Of a stretch of 64,000 nucleotides of DNA, positions 35,519-47,936 are shown piece by piece. The notes beneath the pieces were generated by a model. It saw nothing but the letters and a program-made list of their open reading frames with translations, made no database searches and had not been told where the DNA came from. Numbering within the stretch: position 1 is the first letter of the stretch; each line of letters starts with the position of its first letter. A program made the position numbers and the translations under genes. The stretch is from Isoetes taiwanensis (lineage: Eukaryota > Streptophyta > Lycopodiopsida > Isoetales > Isoetaceae): the NCBI GenBank assembly GCA_021234155.1, contig JAJEKV010000004.1:29047305-29111304 (forward strand), given 5' to 3'.

Positions 35519-36863
35519 GTGAATCCCTTCATCACCATCGATTGTCTTGCTCATTGCACACAACTTGCCATTGAGCATGCATCAAACTGTAGCGAGTGCA
35601 AGCAAATTAGCAAAGTTCTTGATGATGTTGTCAACAAGGTGGCAAGCTACTTCAGCAAAAGTCCTAAAAGACAAGATGGCCTCAAACAGGTGCAGGTGCA
35701 AGAAGAACTTGATTATGGTATCCTCAAGGTTCTTAAGTATCAAGAAACACAGTGGCTGAGTAGGTATGGAGCTGGCACTTTGCCTACAAGCTTAGAACCG
35801 GTACTGCAAGTTTTGCAAAAGGGCCAACTGGATCTTTTTGAGGTCCTAAGATCATTCAAAGTTATTTATTTCCTTCACTTTCTTGGAAATATTTTGGAAC
35901 ACTTACTGAGCTTAGAATTCCAGAAATCCACAATAGATATCACACTTATTCAGTTTGGCTCGAGCTACTATTTCTGATATCAAGGTGGACTACTTGGAGG
36001 AGAAGATACACTTGAATGGGAATCTGACAGATAGCCGGGGGTATCCAATTATTCCTGACTATGGTGTTTATGGAGGACCACTCTCGGCACTCAAAGCTGC
36101 TATGAAAGGTAAGGAATATAAAGGAATTGAAATGGTTAGAGACTTTGATGGGTTGGACTTGTTAGAGGCATTAAACTTCCAAAGAAGTTTCTCGTTAGCA
36201 ATGGTGGCAGCATTAGAGAATAGGATAGAGGATGGTTCTGCCTTATCGAAGCAGATGAAGATCTTGGTTCCACGTTACTTACCTGAAAGAGGAAGAGATC
36301 TACAAAAATATGGAGAAGATACAGCCAAGGTAATCCATAATAATATTTGTTAAAAATTGTAAAATTATTATGTTATATGAAGTTAAACAATTTGTGTATA
36401 TTATGTGCAAGAAATTGCTGAGCAATATGGGAATGAAAAGGCAATTTCAGATGGTACAATCTTTGAACCATTTATCCACAAAGTAGAGTTCCTCAAGGAA
36501 TACCGTAAATGGAAGAACCAAGGCATTACTGAATGGGAAGGCATGAGCTTTATGAGATGTTGGGGAAATATCCATGCTGCTCCACATTGGGCTGCAAAGT
36601 ATTTTCAATTGCTACAGATTGCTCTCATCGGCATGGTGCAATGTTGCAGCATAGCAGAATATGAACGGGGCTTTAGCCAGCTCAACATCATGAAGATGAA
36701 ATTTCGCAATGGCCTTAAAACAGAAAGTATCAATGCATTATTGCTAATATGCATGGCTGGCCAACCTATAGAGAGTTATAATTTTTCAAGGAGCATTCAA
36801 TTGTGGAAAGATATGCCAATTATAGGCATATGTTCATCTCAGGAATTGCTGGAGATATGTTAA
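35519..36863 (+). pseudogene. hAT-type transposase (ZNF862-like) C-terminal half
   Basis: hAT transposases cut and paste DNA and dimerise through a conserved C-terminus. The first piece (35519-35950; ITIDCLAHCTQLAIEHASNC, LKYQETQWLSRYGA) resembles the catalytic-domain segment of ZNF862/DUF4371-type proteins. A one-base frame change near 35950 leads to LARATISDIKVDYLEEKIHL, running to 36329. An intron-like gap follows (GTAATC at 36330), then EIAEQYG (36411) to 36863 with IAEYERGFSQLNIMKMKFRN and LKTESINALLLICMAGQP, the hAT dimerisation signature. I find no BED finger, N-terminal half or terminal inverted repeats. The frameshift and lack of an AG acceptor in frame before 36411 suggest it is inactive; a decayed domesticated gene is the alternative. 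Confidence 0.78.
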
Positions 36864-39800
36864 CCGATGAGATGAAATTTAACTTGCTTTGCTTTTATCA
36901 ATTTCATGTTTAAGTATAGTTTCCTTTCAAGTTCTATGCAGGATATTTTTCTTTAATATATTTGGTTGATCAGGATGAGTTCCGGTGTAAAATTTGGTTT
37001 TTCTATGTGATGTATGGCTTGAAAGAAGTTTAACGGTAGAATAAAAACAGTTTGTCACACACTCAAAAGGAATACTCCACAGTTTTTTCAGGGACACCTT
37101 TGTGACATGTCTTATTTACATTTCGTACACTTTTGTTGTCCCATTTTCTTCAGGAAACCTGCCACAATTTGCTAAATCAAAATGCAACCAATCAGTTTCT
37201 CCTTTTGCCCCAAGAGAAAAATGTCAAAAAAAAAAAAACTTGAAATACCGAGGGTCCTGGAATTGAAGCATCCCCAAATTGGAGACCTTTGATCTGGAAG
37301 GCCGTTTGATTCGAAATTAGAGCGTCCTAGAATTTGATCTCTCAAAATTGTTTGATATGGAAGGCCATTTTTGATACGTTTGTTGAAGTATGAACTGGCT
37401 GCCTTAGAATTGCAGAGACCCAAAGCTCTTGTAGAGGAGGTCGAAGCTTTGCAGCTCAGGCGTTGCAGGAGACCTATTGCTAAAGGGTTGCTGAATCATG
37501 AATCATACCACTCATCATGATGGCAGCTGGAAATTTTAGGCTTATGATGTGATATGCCTAGAAATTCTAGTGCTAGGCCTGGAATTCTGGTTGTTGATGT
37601 GTCGACATTGCGTTGATGCAGAAGCTGCAAGTTTGGGCAAGTCTGGGCAGAATTGGGCGTAGTCTGGACATGTCTGGTCAATGATTAGGCAAGTCTGTGA
37701 GAATTGAACCTGCAAGTCTAGGCAGAATTGGGAGTAGATTCAATTGCAATTGGGTGTTGATGCAGAAGCTGCAAGTCCCTGCACTGGTCCGGGCCTAATT
37801 TTCAAGAATGATTGCCATGGAATGAGCCATGCCAAGACGCTGGGCAGTGACGTAGAGAGAAACCCAGCCATGGTCCCAGTTTTCAGGAAACATGCCCATG
37901 GATGGAAATTGACTATTAGAAGAATTGTTATAGGAGGTCTTCAAGATTTCGAAAATGGACAGTTTCATTGATAAAAGACGCACCCTTTAGAGAATCAGTT
38001 AGAAGGGTTCCTACACATTCTAAAACTGAATGTTCCATGAGCTTGCAATTGCTGCAGAGGAAGCTGCCTCTAAAATGTTGTCGTTGATCTTCTAAATCAT
38101 TCTCAACTGGATTCATTCAAGGCACATATTAACTAGGATCTGGAAAATGGTCATTGCAGTAGGTTTGTGGAAAACCGAGATTATAAGACACACTTAATCT
38201 TAATAGTACATGTCTTATATTTAAGTAATAGAAAATCAATTTTTTAGGACCTGTCTTATGTATGACATGGAGCCCAAAATGGTGTCTTATAAAAATGTGG
38301 AAGCCATAAAATAAGTCTACTGTGGGAAGAAGGCCTTATACTCCTCTTAACAACCTGTCTCGAGATTTTCATCCTAGGAATGAATCTCAGATGTCAATTC
38401 AAGCATGAAGAGGGCATGTGTGGACCGTAACAGCATCGCCTAGTTTTATTATCACCATAATAGTCTTGTAGAATAGGTGTCAGAATAAAAATCTCTGGAC
38501 AGGCTATTAAGGCTGATAACAGCCTCTACACAGGGCATTATAGGGCTAAAATGCCCTCAGTCATACTGCATGCGATGCATGCTGGGTATGCTCTCGGCCA
38601 TTTTGCCGCATAACAACCCGTGTAGAGGCTGTTATCCAGTCCATAAACTGCCAACAGTTTTTTGGAGAAAGACAGTGGCAAAACACCATTGGCAAACCAC
38701 TTGAGAAAATCCATGGTCTATGGCCATGGTTCACACTATCATGGCTATGGCTGTGGCATTATTCTCTCTCTTATTTCTTTCTAAACACTTTCTTCAATAG
38801 TGAAAAGGCTACAATATTCTTAAGCCACTTTGCTTATGGGGGAGTCTACTAAATACATAAGCACCAAATGAGCTCACCCACATCATCAAGGCATTCTAGT
38901 TACAGTTACAAGGTATTGAGCTCTGTTAGTCTTGCATAGTCCACTGATTAACTAGTATAAGCGACCAGGGAAAAAATTAAGCATACTATATATTTTTTCA
39001 TAAAAAATGGTTTGGCTATTTTTCAAAATTTTGCAGTATTTTATGATATAAATTTGGCTAAAGTTATTATTATTATTATTACATTTATATATATTTGGAC
39101 TTGGCGAAACTTTTGAATTATGTACTATAAACTTTCACTTGGCTATTTTTTTAACTAGAAAAAGCAAAAAATGTAAATTAAGTTCTGTAGCTTTAGATAA
39201 TTGTACTACGATTACAAATAATAATCAACAATCAACGAACATACAATAATATTAAAAAACTTGTAAGAGAAGCTCACAACCTAGCTTATAACATCCATAG
39301 TCTGAACTACATTCAATGCAACGACACCTTATAGATATGGTGATCAAATTATACTTATCTCTAACCCTTGAAGAAGGATATTATGCAACCAACTCGGGCA
39401 TCTATAGGGATATTGGCCATCTCTTACAGTTCCTTTTTGAAGATGCATATGTGGTATGTATAATAAAAATTCATAGTTTGAAAAACTACTATCATTGATG
39501 ATGATAGGTGGGCATGTGTAAAAGTCTATAATAAGAATTCATTTTTGTTTGGCTATTAATGATTTCATATATAAATATTATAATATAAAGAAAGGCTAAT
39601 CCCTTTTTCTTTAAGGAAAAGGGGGAAAATAGTTTGGCTAATCCTAAAAAAATAATGGAGTACTTGTTTTAACTATGGCTATTTTTTATTTTTTCAGAAG
39701 AAATCTCTCTTCATAAAATTCGCCGCAAAAATTGCCTAGACCCCCTAAAAAATCGCCATTTGGCTATATATAGCCACTAATTTTTTCCATGTAAGCGACT

Positions 39801-40176
39801 GTATCTAGGATGAAGATCGCTAGAAAGAATGTCTTAGAGAAGATGAGATGCAGCCAATAACTTTCCTACTATACAAAGTCCACCAATGAGGCTGGTATAT
39901 GCGACTCTTCAACATGAACTATCAGATGTCGCAGAAGCAGAATAGTGGATGAAATTCCTCAAAGGTTGAAATAAGTGCAAGAAAGAGGCCATCCCAATTG
40001 CCTAGCTTGGTTTCTAAATTTCATATGCTTAGAATGTGGTTGAAAATAATAAATGTTTAAAATATGTTGAAATTCAAACCCGAGCAGCTTGGAATAGTTT
40101 GCAAGGTAAGCAAATATCTGCTGGTCAGTAATGAGTTGCTTCAGTAGGTCTCGAGCCAGTGTTTTGCATTTTCTAG
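36864..40176. other. No recognised gene; one foldback
   Basis: TTGATGCAGAAGCTGCAAGT occurs at about 37613 and 37759, and AGGCAGAATTGGG-type motifs repeat between them. 38640-40170 is AT-rich with A/T runs and an ATT repeat near 39066. I see no coding motif. Confidence 0.45.
38515..38636. repeat. 122-bp foldback (inverted repeat)
   Basis: GATAACAGCCTCTACAC at 38515-38531 is repeated exactly as its reverse complement at 38620-38636. Partial pairing continues inward (GGG, TTAT, GC). The loop holds a further short palindrome, GCATGCgatGCATGC. It could be a small MITE or a structured transcript; no target duplication is clear. Confidence 0.8.
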
Positions 40177-40581
40177 GTGGGCACACTATTGGAGTTACTC
40201 ATTGCAGTAACATATAGTAAACAGACTCTACTACAACTTTACCGAAAGGGAGACTCTGATCCTTTACTAGATCCGAAATACTTAGAAGACCTCAAAAATA
40301 AGTGCTCACCTACTGACACAACCACTACCGTTCCAATGGATCGCTCTAAGTTTACTTTTGATAATGATTATTTTGTGGGAGTTAAGTAAAGGAGAGGCAT
40401 CTTCACCTCTAATCTTGCCCTATTGGATAGCAAGATTATAAAGGCTTATGTAGATGCCGATGCTAGTCCTCACTCTCCATTCAATGGCCAGTTTGTAAAA
40501 TCCATGGTGAAGATGGGTCTCATTGAGATTCTCACTGGCAAGAAGGGTGAGATTTGGAAGAATTGGAAGTTTGTTAATTAA
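40177..40581 (+). pseudogene. Class III peroxidase, terminal exon
   Basis: Plant secretory haem peroxidases oxidise phenolics using hydrogen peroxide. The piece opens after an acceptor (TTTTCTAG) with GHTIGVTHCSN (frame of 40179), the proximal haem-ligand histidine motif. After a one-base frame change come LYRKGDSDPLLDPKYLEDL, KNKCSPTDTTTTVPMD, FDNDYFVGVK, a stop at 40387, then in the same frame RRGIFTSNLALLDS, FVKSMVKMGLIEILTGKKGE and IWKNWKFVN with a stop at 40579. All blocks follow the family order. The frameshift, internal stop and replacement of the usual Cys near the end (KNW where the family has KNC) mark it as dead. The earlier exons with the distal histidine are absent. Confidence 0.9.
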
Positions 40582-40678
40582 ATGATTTGGTTATGTTACC
40601 CATATTGTATTCTAAAAGCACATTGTTGTTTTTTTCCAAGAACCAATTCAGAAGAAAGAAATAAAATGAGAGAGTGAC

Positions 40679-40900
40679 TTTTTTGGGTTGCCCCTAGAGG
40701 GGCAAACCCTCGTTTGTATGGGGTTGTGGCATATCCTGAGTATATGCTGGAATATACTCAGAATATGTTGATGACTGCTCCAAACCGATTGTACCCTGTA
40801 AACTCGCGGTCATTTGCGTTCTAAATCGAGGATGGTCCAACCGGTTAACCGGCATGGCAGACAGAACCTCGAATTTGATGAATCCGAGTACACCATCACC
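40679..40900 (+). repeat. R1 dispersed repeat, copy d
   Basis: TTTTTTGGGTTGCCCC, GGGGCAAACCC, CATATCCTGAGTATAT/ATATACTCAGAATATG, GACTGCTCCAAACC, GTAAACTCGCGGTCATTTGC, then the palindrome CCGGTTAACCGG and TTGATGAATCCGAGTAC. It begins 98 bp after the peroxidase fragment. Confidence 0.88.
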
Positions 40901-41214
40901 CATAAAAAGCCCTGGTAATTTATCAGCAATGGTAAACCACAGTTAGAAACAAGGCAAAAGGGGCATTAACATCATCAGACATCTTAGCACTCATCTTTCA
41001 TGTCGGAATGACTGGTCGAAGTTGAAGCCTCAGCTGAATCCGTGCTTAACAGTGGTGATCGGCTCACCCATTGTGTCGAATCTGAAGCTTTTTCTCTCCC
41101 TTTTTGTTTCTTTCACCGGCGCCTGTTCAGATTCAAAATGATTTACAGACATAAGATTAGATCTCATCATATCTTTCGTAAGGCTATCAGAGTCGAGATT
41201 ATACCATTTTAAAG

Positions 41215-41575
41215 ATGCCGGAATCCATAGCCATCAGCTCTTCATTTCTGTGATCTAAACATGCCGGATCTGAAGACTCTGTTTTATAGGGAAACTAACC
41301 ATCCAAATCGACATGCAAAGTGTCGGAATGGAAACATCTCTGTAGATTTGGGCAGACTATTCGATTTGATCACCTGTATAACAGAAGGGATGCGTCAGAG
41401 TTCTTTTCAAGGATTAATGGAAGGGTGAGAAATATACCCTTCTTGCAAGTGCCGGATTCCATTGCCATCAGCTCTAGTTCTCTGGGGATAAACCTTGCCG
41501 GATTTGAAGACTCTGATTTATAGGGAAAACTGGCCATGCAGCAAAACATGCAAGGAATCGGAATGGACATGCAAA
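41215..41575. repeat. Direct duplication, period about 235 bp
   Basis: A stretch with GCCATCAGCTCT, TTGAAGACTCTG, TTATAGGGAAA, CATGCAA and CGGAATGGA occurs at about 41217-41335 and 41450-41570 with moderate divergence. The surrounding 40.9-42.4 kb shows no recognised gene. Confidence 0.75.
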
Positions 41576-42448
41576 GCTCAATCGCATGCAGTTGCGTGGG
41601 GAGGATTATCAGTCGGTCTTAGCACCGGAATGGAAATGGTCGCCATGGCCAAGGCCTCTCTGCTAAGGAAAAAGCAAAAAGCCAGGTCACAGGCTCGAGT
41701 GTTGCCCGGACGGTCGGAATGGGACAGTCGCCAGTTGCCAGAATCGTACTGACAGTCTGTAATGATTTTTTCGTATGGGCAGAGGTAGGTGGGGATACAA
41801 CCCGTCAATCCTCCCATTGGCCCACTGGCTGCTAAACCTCAAATTGAACGTTAATGCCCTCTGCCCTCCCGAGTTTATGGTGATAACATTTTAAAAATGT
41901 AAGGTTTCCCCTATGATTCAAGGTTAGGTTTTCACCCGAGTTCCCCTTTGTCTGTAGGGGTTGATGTTATGTAATTCTCTGGCCATGGTGGAGGTACGAG
42001 TCCTCCCAGCCTTTTTTCCAAAGTTCCCCTGGTCCATGTGCAACACTTCTTTTATATTTCTTGTTGTTTACACAACAGGGGATACTTTGGATTGGACTTT
42101 CCATTGCAATTCCTTAACTTGTTAGCAATAGTTCCAACAACATATATCAGCATTGGAGTTTCAAAAGAACCCACAAAAAGAAAATCCCAAGGCAAAACTA
42201 TTATAGGAGAAGGTACCTTTTTGGAATCCAATGCAGCTAAGCAGGCCATGTGCATTGAAACATCAAATGTCTATGAATTGGAGAGTTTCTCTGTGGCAAA
42301 CGCATGGGATTCTTTAATCCATCCATGAGTTTTGTGGCCAAAGGAAAAGATCAGGAAATAGATATCTTGAAGGCAATTTGAGGGCAGTGATCAGTTTTAT
42401 GTAAAAAAACCTCATTGCCTGCATATCTAAGTCTGTCGGTGATGGATG

Positions 42449-42536
42449 GTGTGAAAACATGACTTCGAAGTATGATTTAAGCCACTTCACCCTCCGGCCA
42501 TGGAGGGCAACCCCCTGTGCGCAGCACCTTGTTTTT
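42449..42536 (+). repeat. R2 dispersed repeat, copy 3
   Basis: GGTGTGAAAACATGACTTCG, AAGTATGATTTAAGCCACTT, then GGAGGGcaaCCCCCTGTGC (stem weakened), GCAGCACCTTG and a T-run. It lacks the left 30 bp of copies 2 and 4. Confidence 0.88.
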
Positions 42537-42625
42537 TATTGCTTGTTAATTGTCTATACATCCCATATGTTCAAAACATTCATCCAATTCGTCCAATCTC
42601 ATCCTCCTCTTTATCATTTTCTTTG

Positions 42626-42777
<152 letters not shown>

Positions 42778-43775
42778 CAGCATTTTCAGGTAAAAGTAAT
42801 TATATAGTTGTATACTAGCTAAATATTCACTCAAGCTAGTTTGCACATTTTCAAAATACTAGTTACTTTCGACTCTTTGTTTGCAGAATTAAGTTGCCTC
42901 GACTGGTGGCACTGCCAAAAATTTTCCTGCAGAAAGGCCAGAAAATAGCCGGGATTACATGGCAGTGAGCTTACCATTCCACAGATTATCAGAATTTAGT
43001 ACGTAATTATTATGATAAATTTAATTGCATGGCAGCAATTTACATAATTTTGTTTCACAGATTACGTTATCATATGGCTGGGATTACGTGGCATGTGGCA
43101 GTGATGTGGCAAAACTTGCTTTGAAGGTTTGTTTCTTGTTGTGGAGCTTTGAAGATAAGGTTACCTGTCTGGCCGAGGCTGATAACCAAAAATGCGTGAC
43201 CGAGGCAGGGAGTGATAACTTAATTATAGGACTCTCCCTTTATACTAGAGAGTCCGATAATGTGCCATGAGCTTCTCGTGAGGTGATGCCTTGTCAAGCA
43301 ACTATTTAATATATTGTTTTGCTTAATTTGGTGTTTAACGACATTTCTTCAGGGTGTGGGCTTTATTTGTTGACAAGAAACTTTGCATCACTGATTTGCT
43401 TCAGTTTCTCCATAAGTTATGCCGCTGCAGAAAGAACATTTTTCTTCGCCCCCCTGCATTTGAATTGGAAAGCTGGCTTGATATCTTTATTTGCCGAAAT
43501 ACAGAGGCAACTTATTTAATGTTTTTGAGCTAATATCGAGACAGGCTGGAATATAGGATCTCAAGGATGCTTTGTCTCTTTTCTTCTCCCAAAAAAGAAA
43601 AAGATGGCGTAACAGACCGCAGATGCACACTCCTTTTGAAGAGATGCTAGAGTCTATAATGAAAGGTGATGCCCCCGTTCTTATCTTGTCTCAAATCAAC
43701 ATAAGCTGAATCTTGCTGAAGTAATAAAGGTAAACAATAGCTTTATAGGCTGAAAAAGGAAGTGACAGATTTAAA
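42778..43775. other. No recognised gene
   Basis: A plus-strand piece near 43060-43130 (ITLSYGWDYVACGSDVAKLA) looks exon-like before GTTTGT, but I cannot assign a family. Motifs with GGGATTACGTGGCA occur twice (about 42951 and 43079). Confidence 0.3.
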
Positions 43776-46150
43776 GAAGATGGAAGGAAGGAAGGAAGGA
43801 AGTTACTTTTATCGTCCACGGAGACCAATCGGTCTATGGGACCCAATACAAAAAGCGACAAGCGGATTCTTGCCGGATTAAACCCCCCGCCGAAGGGTTT
43901 TCGAAGGAAAACCGCGTGGCAACAATCAGCCTGGCGACAAAAACCGTGCTAATCATATAAAATGCGTAAACATCCCAATATATCTGATCATGCACCACCC
44001 CGTAGTGCCTAGTCAGCGGACAACCAGGCGGGGGCAAAGGTGACCTCGCAGGTCCGGTACCTCTGGATGTATGACCCGTGGCACGCGTCTTGACGGTGTG
44101 TTCATCGGCAAATGCAAGGGCACGCCCAGCCGTACTAAGGGGCGTGATCGCCCGAATCGGTGACGGCGGGCAACTCTACGGAAAGTGTGAGACTCATCCT
44201 CAAGCGGCACCCGTTTGATTAAAGATCGACAGAGCTGTCCCCGGGGGGCTCCCCAATCCACCGCCTGTCTCGATCACGAAGATGGTGGGCACTTGTGCGA
44301 ATGGAGGCAATGAGCTGCAAGCTTTTCGAGGCGGTAGGGGAACGCAGTAGAGCTGTGGGCCCGGGCTAACACGGGGTTGATGTGCTCCTTGTAATGGGCC
44401 ATTTTGACCTGCTCTAGAGCAATGGGGTCCCGAGCTTGCCAAGGAAACAAGCATCTAGGTACTCCCGCGAACATCCCGCGATCGACGTTGCGCCCGGTAT
44501 GCAGCATCACGTGCTCTGCCGCGTTCCATCTGGCGAAACCGATCTCTCTTACCCCTCCAACCGGGCCCTAAGCGGCTGGACTCATAGCCCCAGTGTAAGC
44601 CCAGTCGCGGGAGGCGAGCATCACCCATAGTAACCACTTTCGAAAATAGGCGATGTGTCTATCAAGGGCTGCCCAGGCGGCAAGAATCGATTTCTGCGGC
44701 GAGAATGTCGATGGGGGACTGAAGGTTTCACCCAAGTGCCGTGCCAAAAATGCCTTCGCACTGCTCCAAGTCATTCCAGTCGTCAAAAGGCGGCCGGGCC
44801 CTAAACCTCGACCCCGTCTGAAGGGCGGGCTCGACCGGTGCGGAGACAGATGTGGTGATGGCCCCAATCATATAGCTACGCACGGTATTTGTTGTTACGC
44901 ATTGCATAAAGCGCTTTCCAGCCTGCCGTCACCATAAGCGGATAGGCGCCCGCCAATGAGCGAGGAGGGGAACTCCACCCCTAGGTACTTGTAGGTGGGC
45001 GTGGCGCCCACAGGTATCCCCGATATGTGAGTGCGGGGAGGCATGGGGTGACGTGAAGAGGATATGAGAACCACCACCGGTCTTGGCGGATTGACGCGCA
45101 TGTCGTAGCGACAAAATGTGTCTAGGGCATCCGGTGAGGCGCATATCTTCGGGGTGTGGCCAATGGGGCCAACATCGTCCGCATAGATGAGCCGGGCGGA
45201 TGACACTGGTGCAAAAAGATGTATGCCATCCCCATGCTCGAGAAGCCGGGGCTCTAAGCGATCAATGTAGAGGCCAAAAAGTGTCGGCGTGAGGGGGCAA
45301 CCTATGGGACCCGATACTCGGTAAATGCTTGGCCCGTCGACGCATCTGCCAAAACAACTCTCATACAACCACGTATATGGCATTCTCGCACGGCAGGGAG
45401 CCCCGGTGACGCTTGATCTAGCCCACAACTTTTCGGGGGGACCGTATCAAAAGCCTTTGCGAAGTCCACAAAGCAACAATACAAGTCCGGTAGGTGATTC
45501 CTACCGTCTTCAATCGGCCCGCGGCGTAAAGATATGGTCAATCGCGTTGAGTGGCGGGTCGAAAGCTTTGCTGTGTGAGGGCTCGCACATCCGGCCCCGC
45601 CGGGCCGGGTCAACTGCTTTGCTTTTCGAGAATGCCGATAACGGTTTGGCAAATCTTGGCCGACCATGATCGTCCCAGGTAATTGGCGGACATTGTGGGT
45701 CGCCCGCTTTGTGAATGGGAACAACCCGCTTGTGGTCCATTGTGGGAAACCCTCCTGCAATGCTACGTTGAGCGGGGTAGTGAGGACCGCACAAGCGGCC
45801 GCCACGCCCACTTGAGTAACTTCGGCCGCATACCATCGAGGTCAGCTGCCTTCCCATTAGCTAGCCGTTGCAGGCCCTCCTCAACATCCTCATCCACGAG
45901 AACCAATGGGGGGCCATCCTGTGGGGGTATGGGCGTACGCGTCCCTGGCGGGTCATAGAGCTGCTGCAAGTACTGTTCCCACTGCCCGGTTGTGATGTCC
46001 CCTGTAGGCTGGGCTGGCCTTCGAAGCACTCTGCGCCAAAAGGTTCGAGGATGAGTGTCCAGCAGGCCGAACATCTCCCCCTGATGCTTGGCAAGGTACC
46101 GCGCCTTTGTGTCCTTCAGATGGGCATTGAGGGGGCTCTTGCTTTGGCCT
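43776..46150 (-). mobile_element. LINE (non-LTR retrotransposon), 5'-truncated
   Basis: Minus-strand frames in order encode a non-LTR reverse transcriptase. LANGKAADLDGMRPKLLKWA (about 45845) is the N-terminal RT region. LYCCFVDFAKAFDTVPP (about 45450) carries the first catalytic Asp. GPIGCPLTPTLFGLYIDRLE (about 45270) and LIYADDVGPIG (about 45175) carry the YADD site, and YKYLGVEF follows. AALDRHIAYFRKW (about 44660) matches the LINE at 20041. Frames switch at least three times, so it is inactive. No endonuclease domain is seen upstream, consistent with 5' truncation near 46150. The 3' end (43776-43920) has the shared TCCCATAGACCGATTGGTCT block, then CGATAAAAGTAAC and a TTCC-repeat tail. Target duplications are unclear because the tail is simple sequence. 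Confidence 0.88.
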
Positions 46151-46642
46151 TCTATTGTAGCAAAGCATATTCTATTTCAGATGTAATGCAATTTTTGAAC
46201 TGTGTGTTCCTATAATCTGCTCTGTTTTGGATTTGTGAACTTTTGGTTTTGCAAACTTTGAAATAGTGCAATTCTGACTTTGCATAATCTGGTAAAAACT
46301 CGGACTTAAAATTTTGTTGAAAATTTTGATGGTGAACATGGAAAGCCTCTTAATTTAGGCAAAAATTTTGGCAGTAATTTAGGAGATGGTATTAAGAAAT
46401 GGGATATGAAGAATCAAGATATTCAAAGACGGGGTATGAGCAATAACAGGTTATGAAATTATAATTTTTAAATGGGGGATTGTGACACGTAAGAGGCTAT
46501 TATTTTACAAGTGAGGAAAGAAGGGATTATAGGGCATGAGCAATAACATGTTGTGATATTATAAAAAGTTTTAAATGGGGGATTGTGGCACATAACATGG
46601 ATTATTTGACAAATGAGAAAGGGGAGGATTATGGCCAAATAC
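46151..46642. other. No recognised gene; ends in the left target-site copy
   Basis: AT-rich flank with a short local repeat (TATGAGCAATAACAGGTTAT and CATGAGCAATAACATGTTGT, about 110 bp apart). It ends with ATGGCCAAATAC at 46631-46642. Confidence 0.5.
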
Positions 46643-47936
46643 GCGTTTTCTCGAGCATATGATGGGTTTCTTGGCGCCGTTCCTGGCAGCTAGGGCGGTG
46701 GCTTGAGGCAGGGGCCATCCCCCTTCTCTCCACCGGAACTACTGCTGATTACATGGCTCTTACTACATTCTCTGCTGCTAAAGGGGAAAATCGAAGTTGT
46801 CTTGGATCTGCGATCTCTAAAGAGTAGGTTTTCGAAGCAGCCTCAGGGCGGTTTGTTAGATTTTCCAGGTTTGCTCTGGGCAATTTCTTGTTGTCTTTGT
46901 CTTCTTTTAGGCAAGATACAGCAGTTGTCTATGGTGGAGCGATCAGGAAATATTAGCATTTGAGGCAATTTCGGATTTCTACAGTGCCATCCTTTTCTTT
47001 TCTGGATCTTTTTACAGTTGAGAATTTCCCTTTCTTCCCACTCTTTCTTTCTAGCAGAAAGGTCTAGATGCTGCATTTAGATGGTAGTAAGAATTCTTAC
47101 CGGTTAGTGGATTTATGTAAATTTGTTCGGATTCATTGGTAATTGGTCAGAAAATGCGGAGATAATAGAAAGCATGGCAGTTTGGTGAGATGGTCCGGTT
47201 CTTGCTCAGGTTCTGCTAAGCTTGAGCGGATTTGTCAAGTGCTGATGCTTGATTGATTTGATACTGCTATGCCAAGAAGCTCCTATTTATTAAGCACTCG
47301 GTTCTTGCTCAGGTATTGCTATGCCTGGGTGAATCTTTCAAGTACTGATGCTTGATTGATTCTGGTACTATTATGCCAGAACCTCATGTCTTTTACAAGT
47401 ACTGATATGCTTGGATTAGGCATGCTCTAACATAATTTGTATGAGTGAGAGCTTATTCAGGCTGCTTTGGATCCATTCCATTTTGCTACTGCTATACAGA
47501 GCCTTTTCTCAGTATTTCAGGAAAATTTATGTGTTTCTACTATTCGACTTGAAACTTTAGGGGGCCTGAATGGCTTATCTCAGATATCATCTTTACATCA
47601 TCTGGTTACTAGGTGGGCAGACTATGGTGCTTTATACGTATCAGGCGGATAGGCCATTTGAGCTTTTCAAGGGCAAGAGGTGGTCTATAGAGCATTCAAG
47701 ATGTATTTGTAGCTTGAGGAAAATTGGTATTTGTCTCCTGTAGTATTCTACTAGCTAGGAAGATGTTGATTTTGTTCCTGTAGTTAGTTGGAAGAAGATG
47801 TTGAGGAAAATATATGAGTACTAAAGCTTCAAGTATTACATTCAACTATAACGGATCCTTTGTACTTCAAGGTTATCTGATCCTTATGATGTAATTCTTC
47901 CTATCTGAATATAAATTTTATCTTTCCTTAAAAAAA
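46643..47936 (+). mobile_element. 1.29 kb retro-insertion with A-tail and 12-bp target duplication
   Basis: ATGGCCAAATAC stands at 46631-46642 and again at 47937-47948. The inserted sequence ends in TTAAAAAAA just before the second copy. Direct repeat plus A-tail is the mark of LINE-mediated insertion of an RNA copy. The longest sense frames (46703-46963 and 47467-47652) show no domain I know. It may be a processed non-coding transcript, a decayed processed pseudogene or a LINE 3' end of a family unlike the others here, whose tails are not poly-A. Confidence 0.82.
47198..47400. repeat. Internal duplication of about 102 bp in the retro-insertion
   Basis: GGTTCTTGCTCAGG, AAGTGCTGATGCTTGATTGA and ATGCCA recur in order starting at about 47199 and 47301, at roughly 80 percent identity by eye. 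A weaker third start (AAGTACTGATATGCTTGGAT) follows at 47397. Confidence 0.8.

Noticed and set aside
44895-45669. Plus-strand frames of 94-115 codons in 44.6-46.2 kb
   Set aside because: They are shadows of the minus-strand LINE reverse transcriptase in GC-rich DNA.
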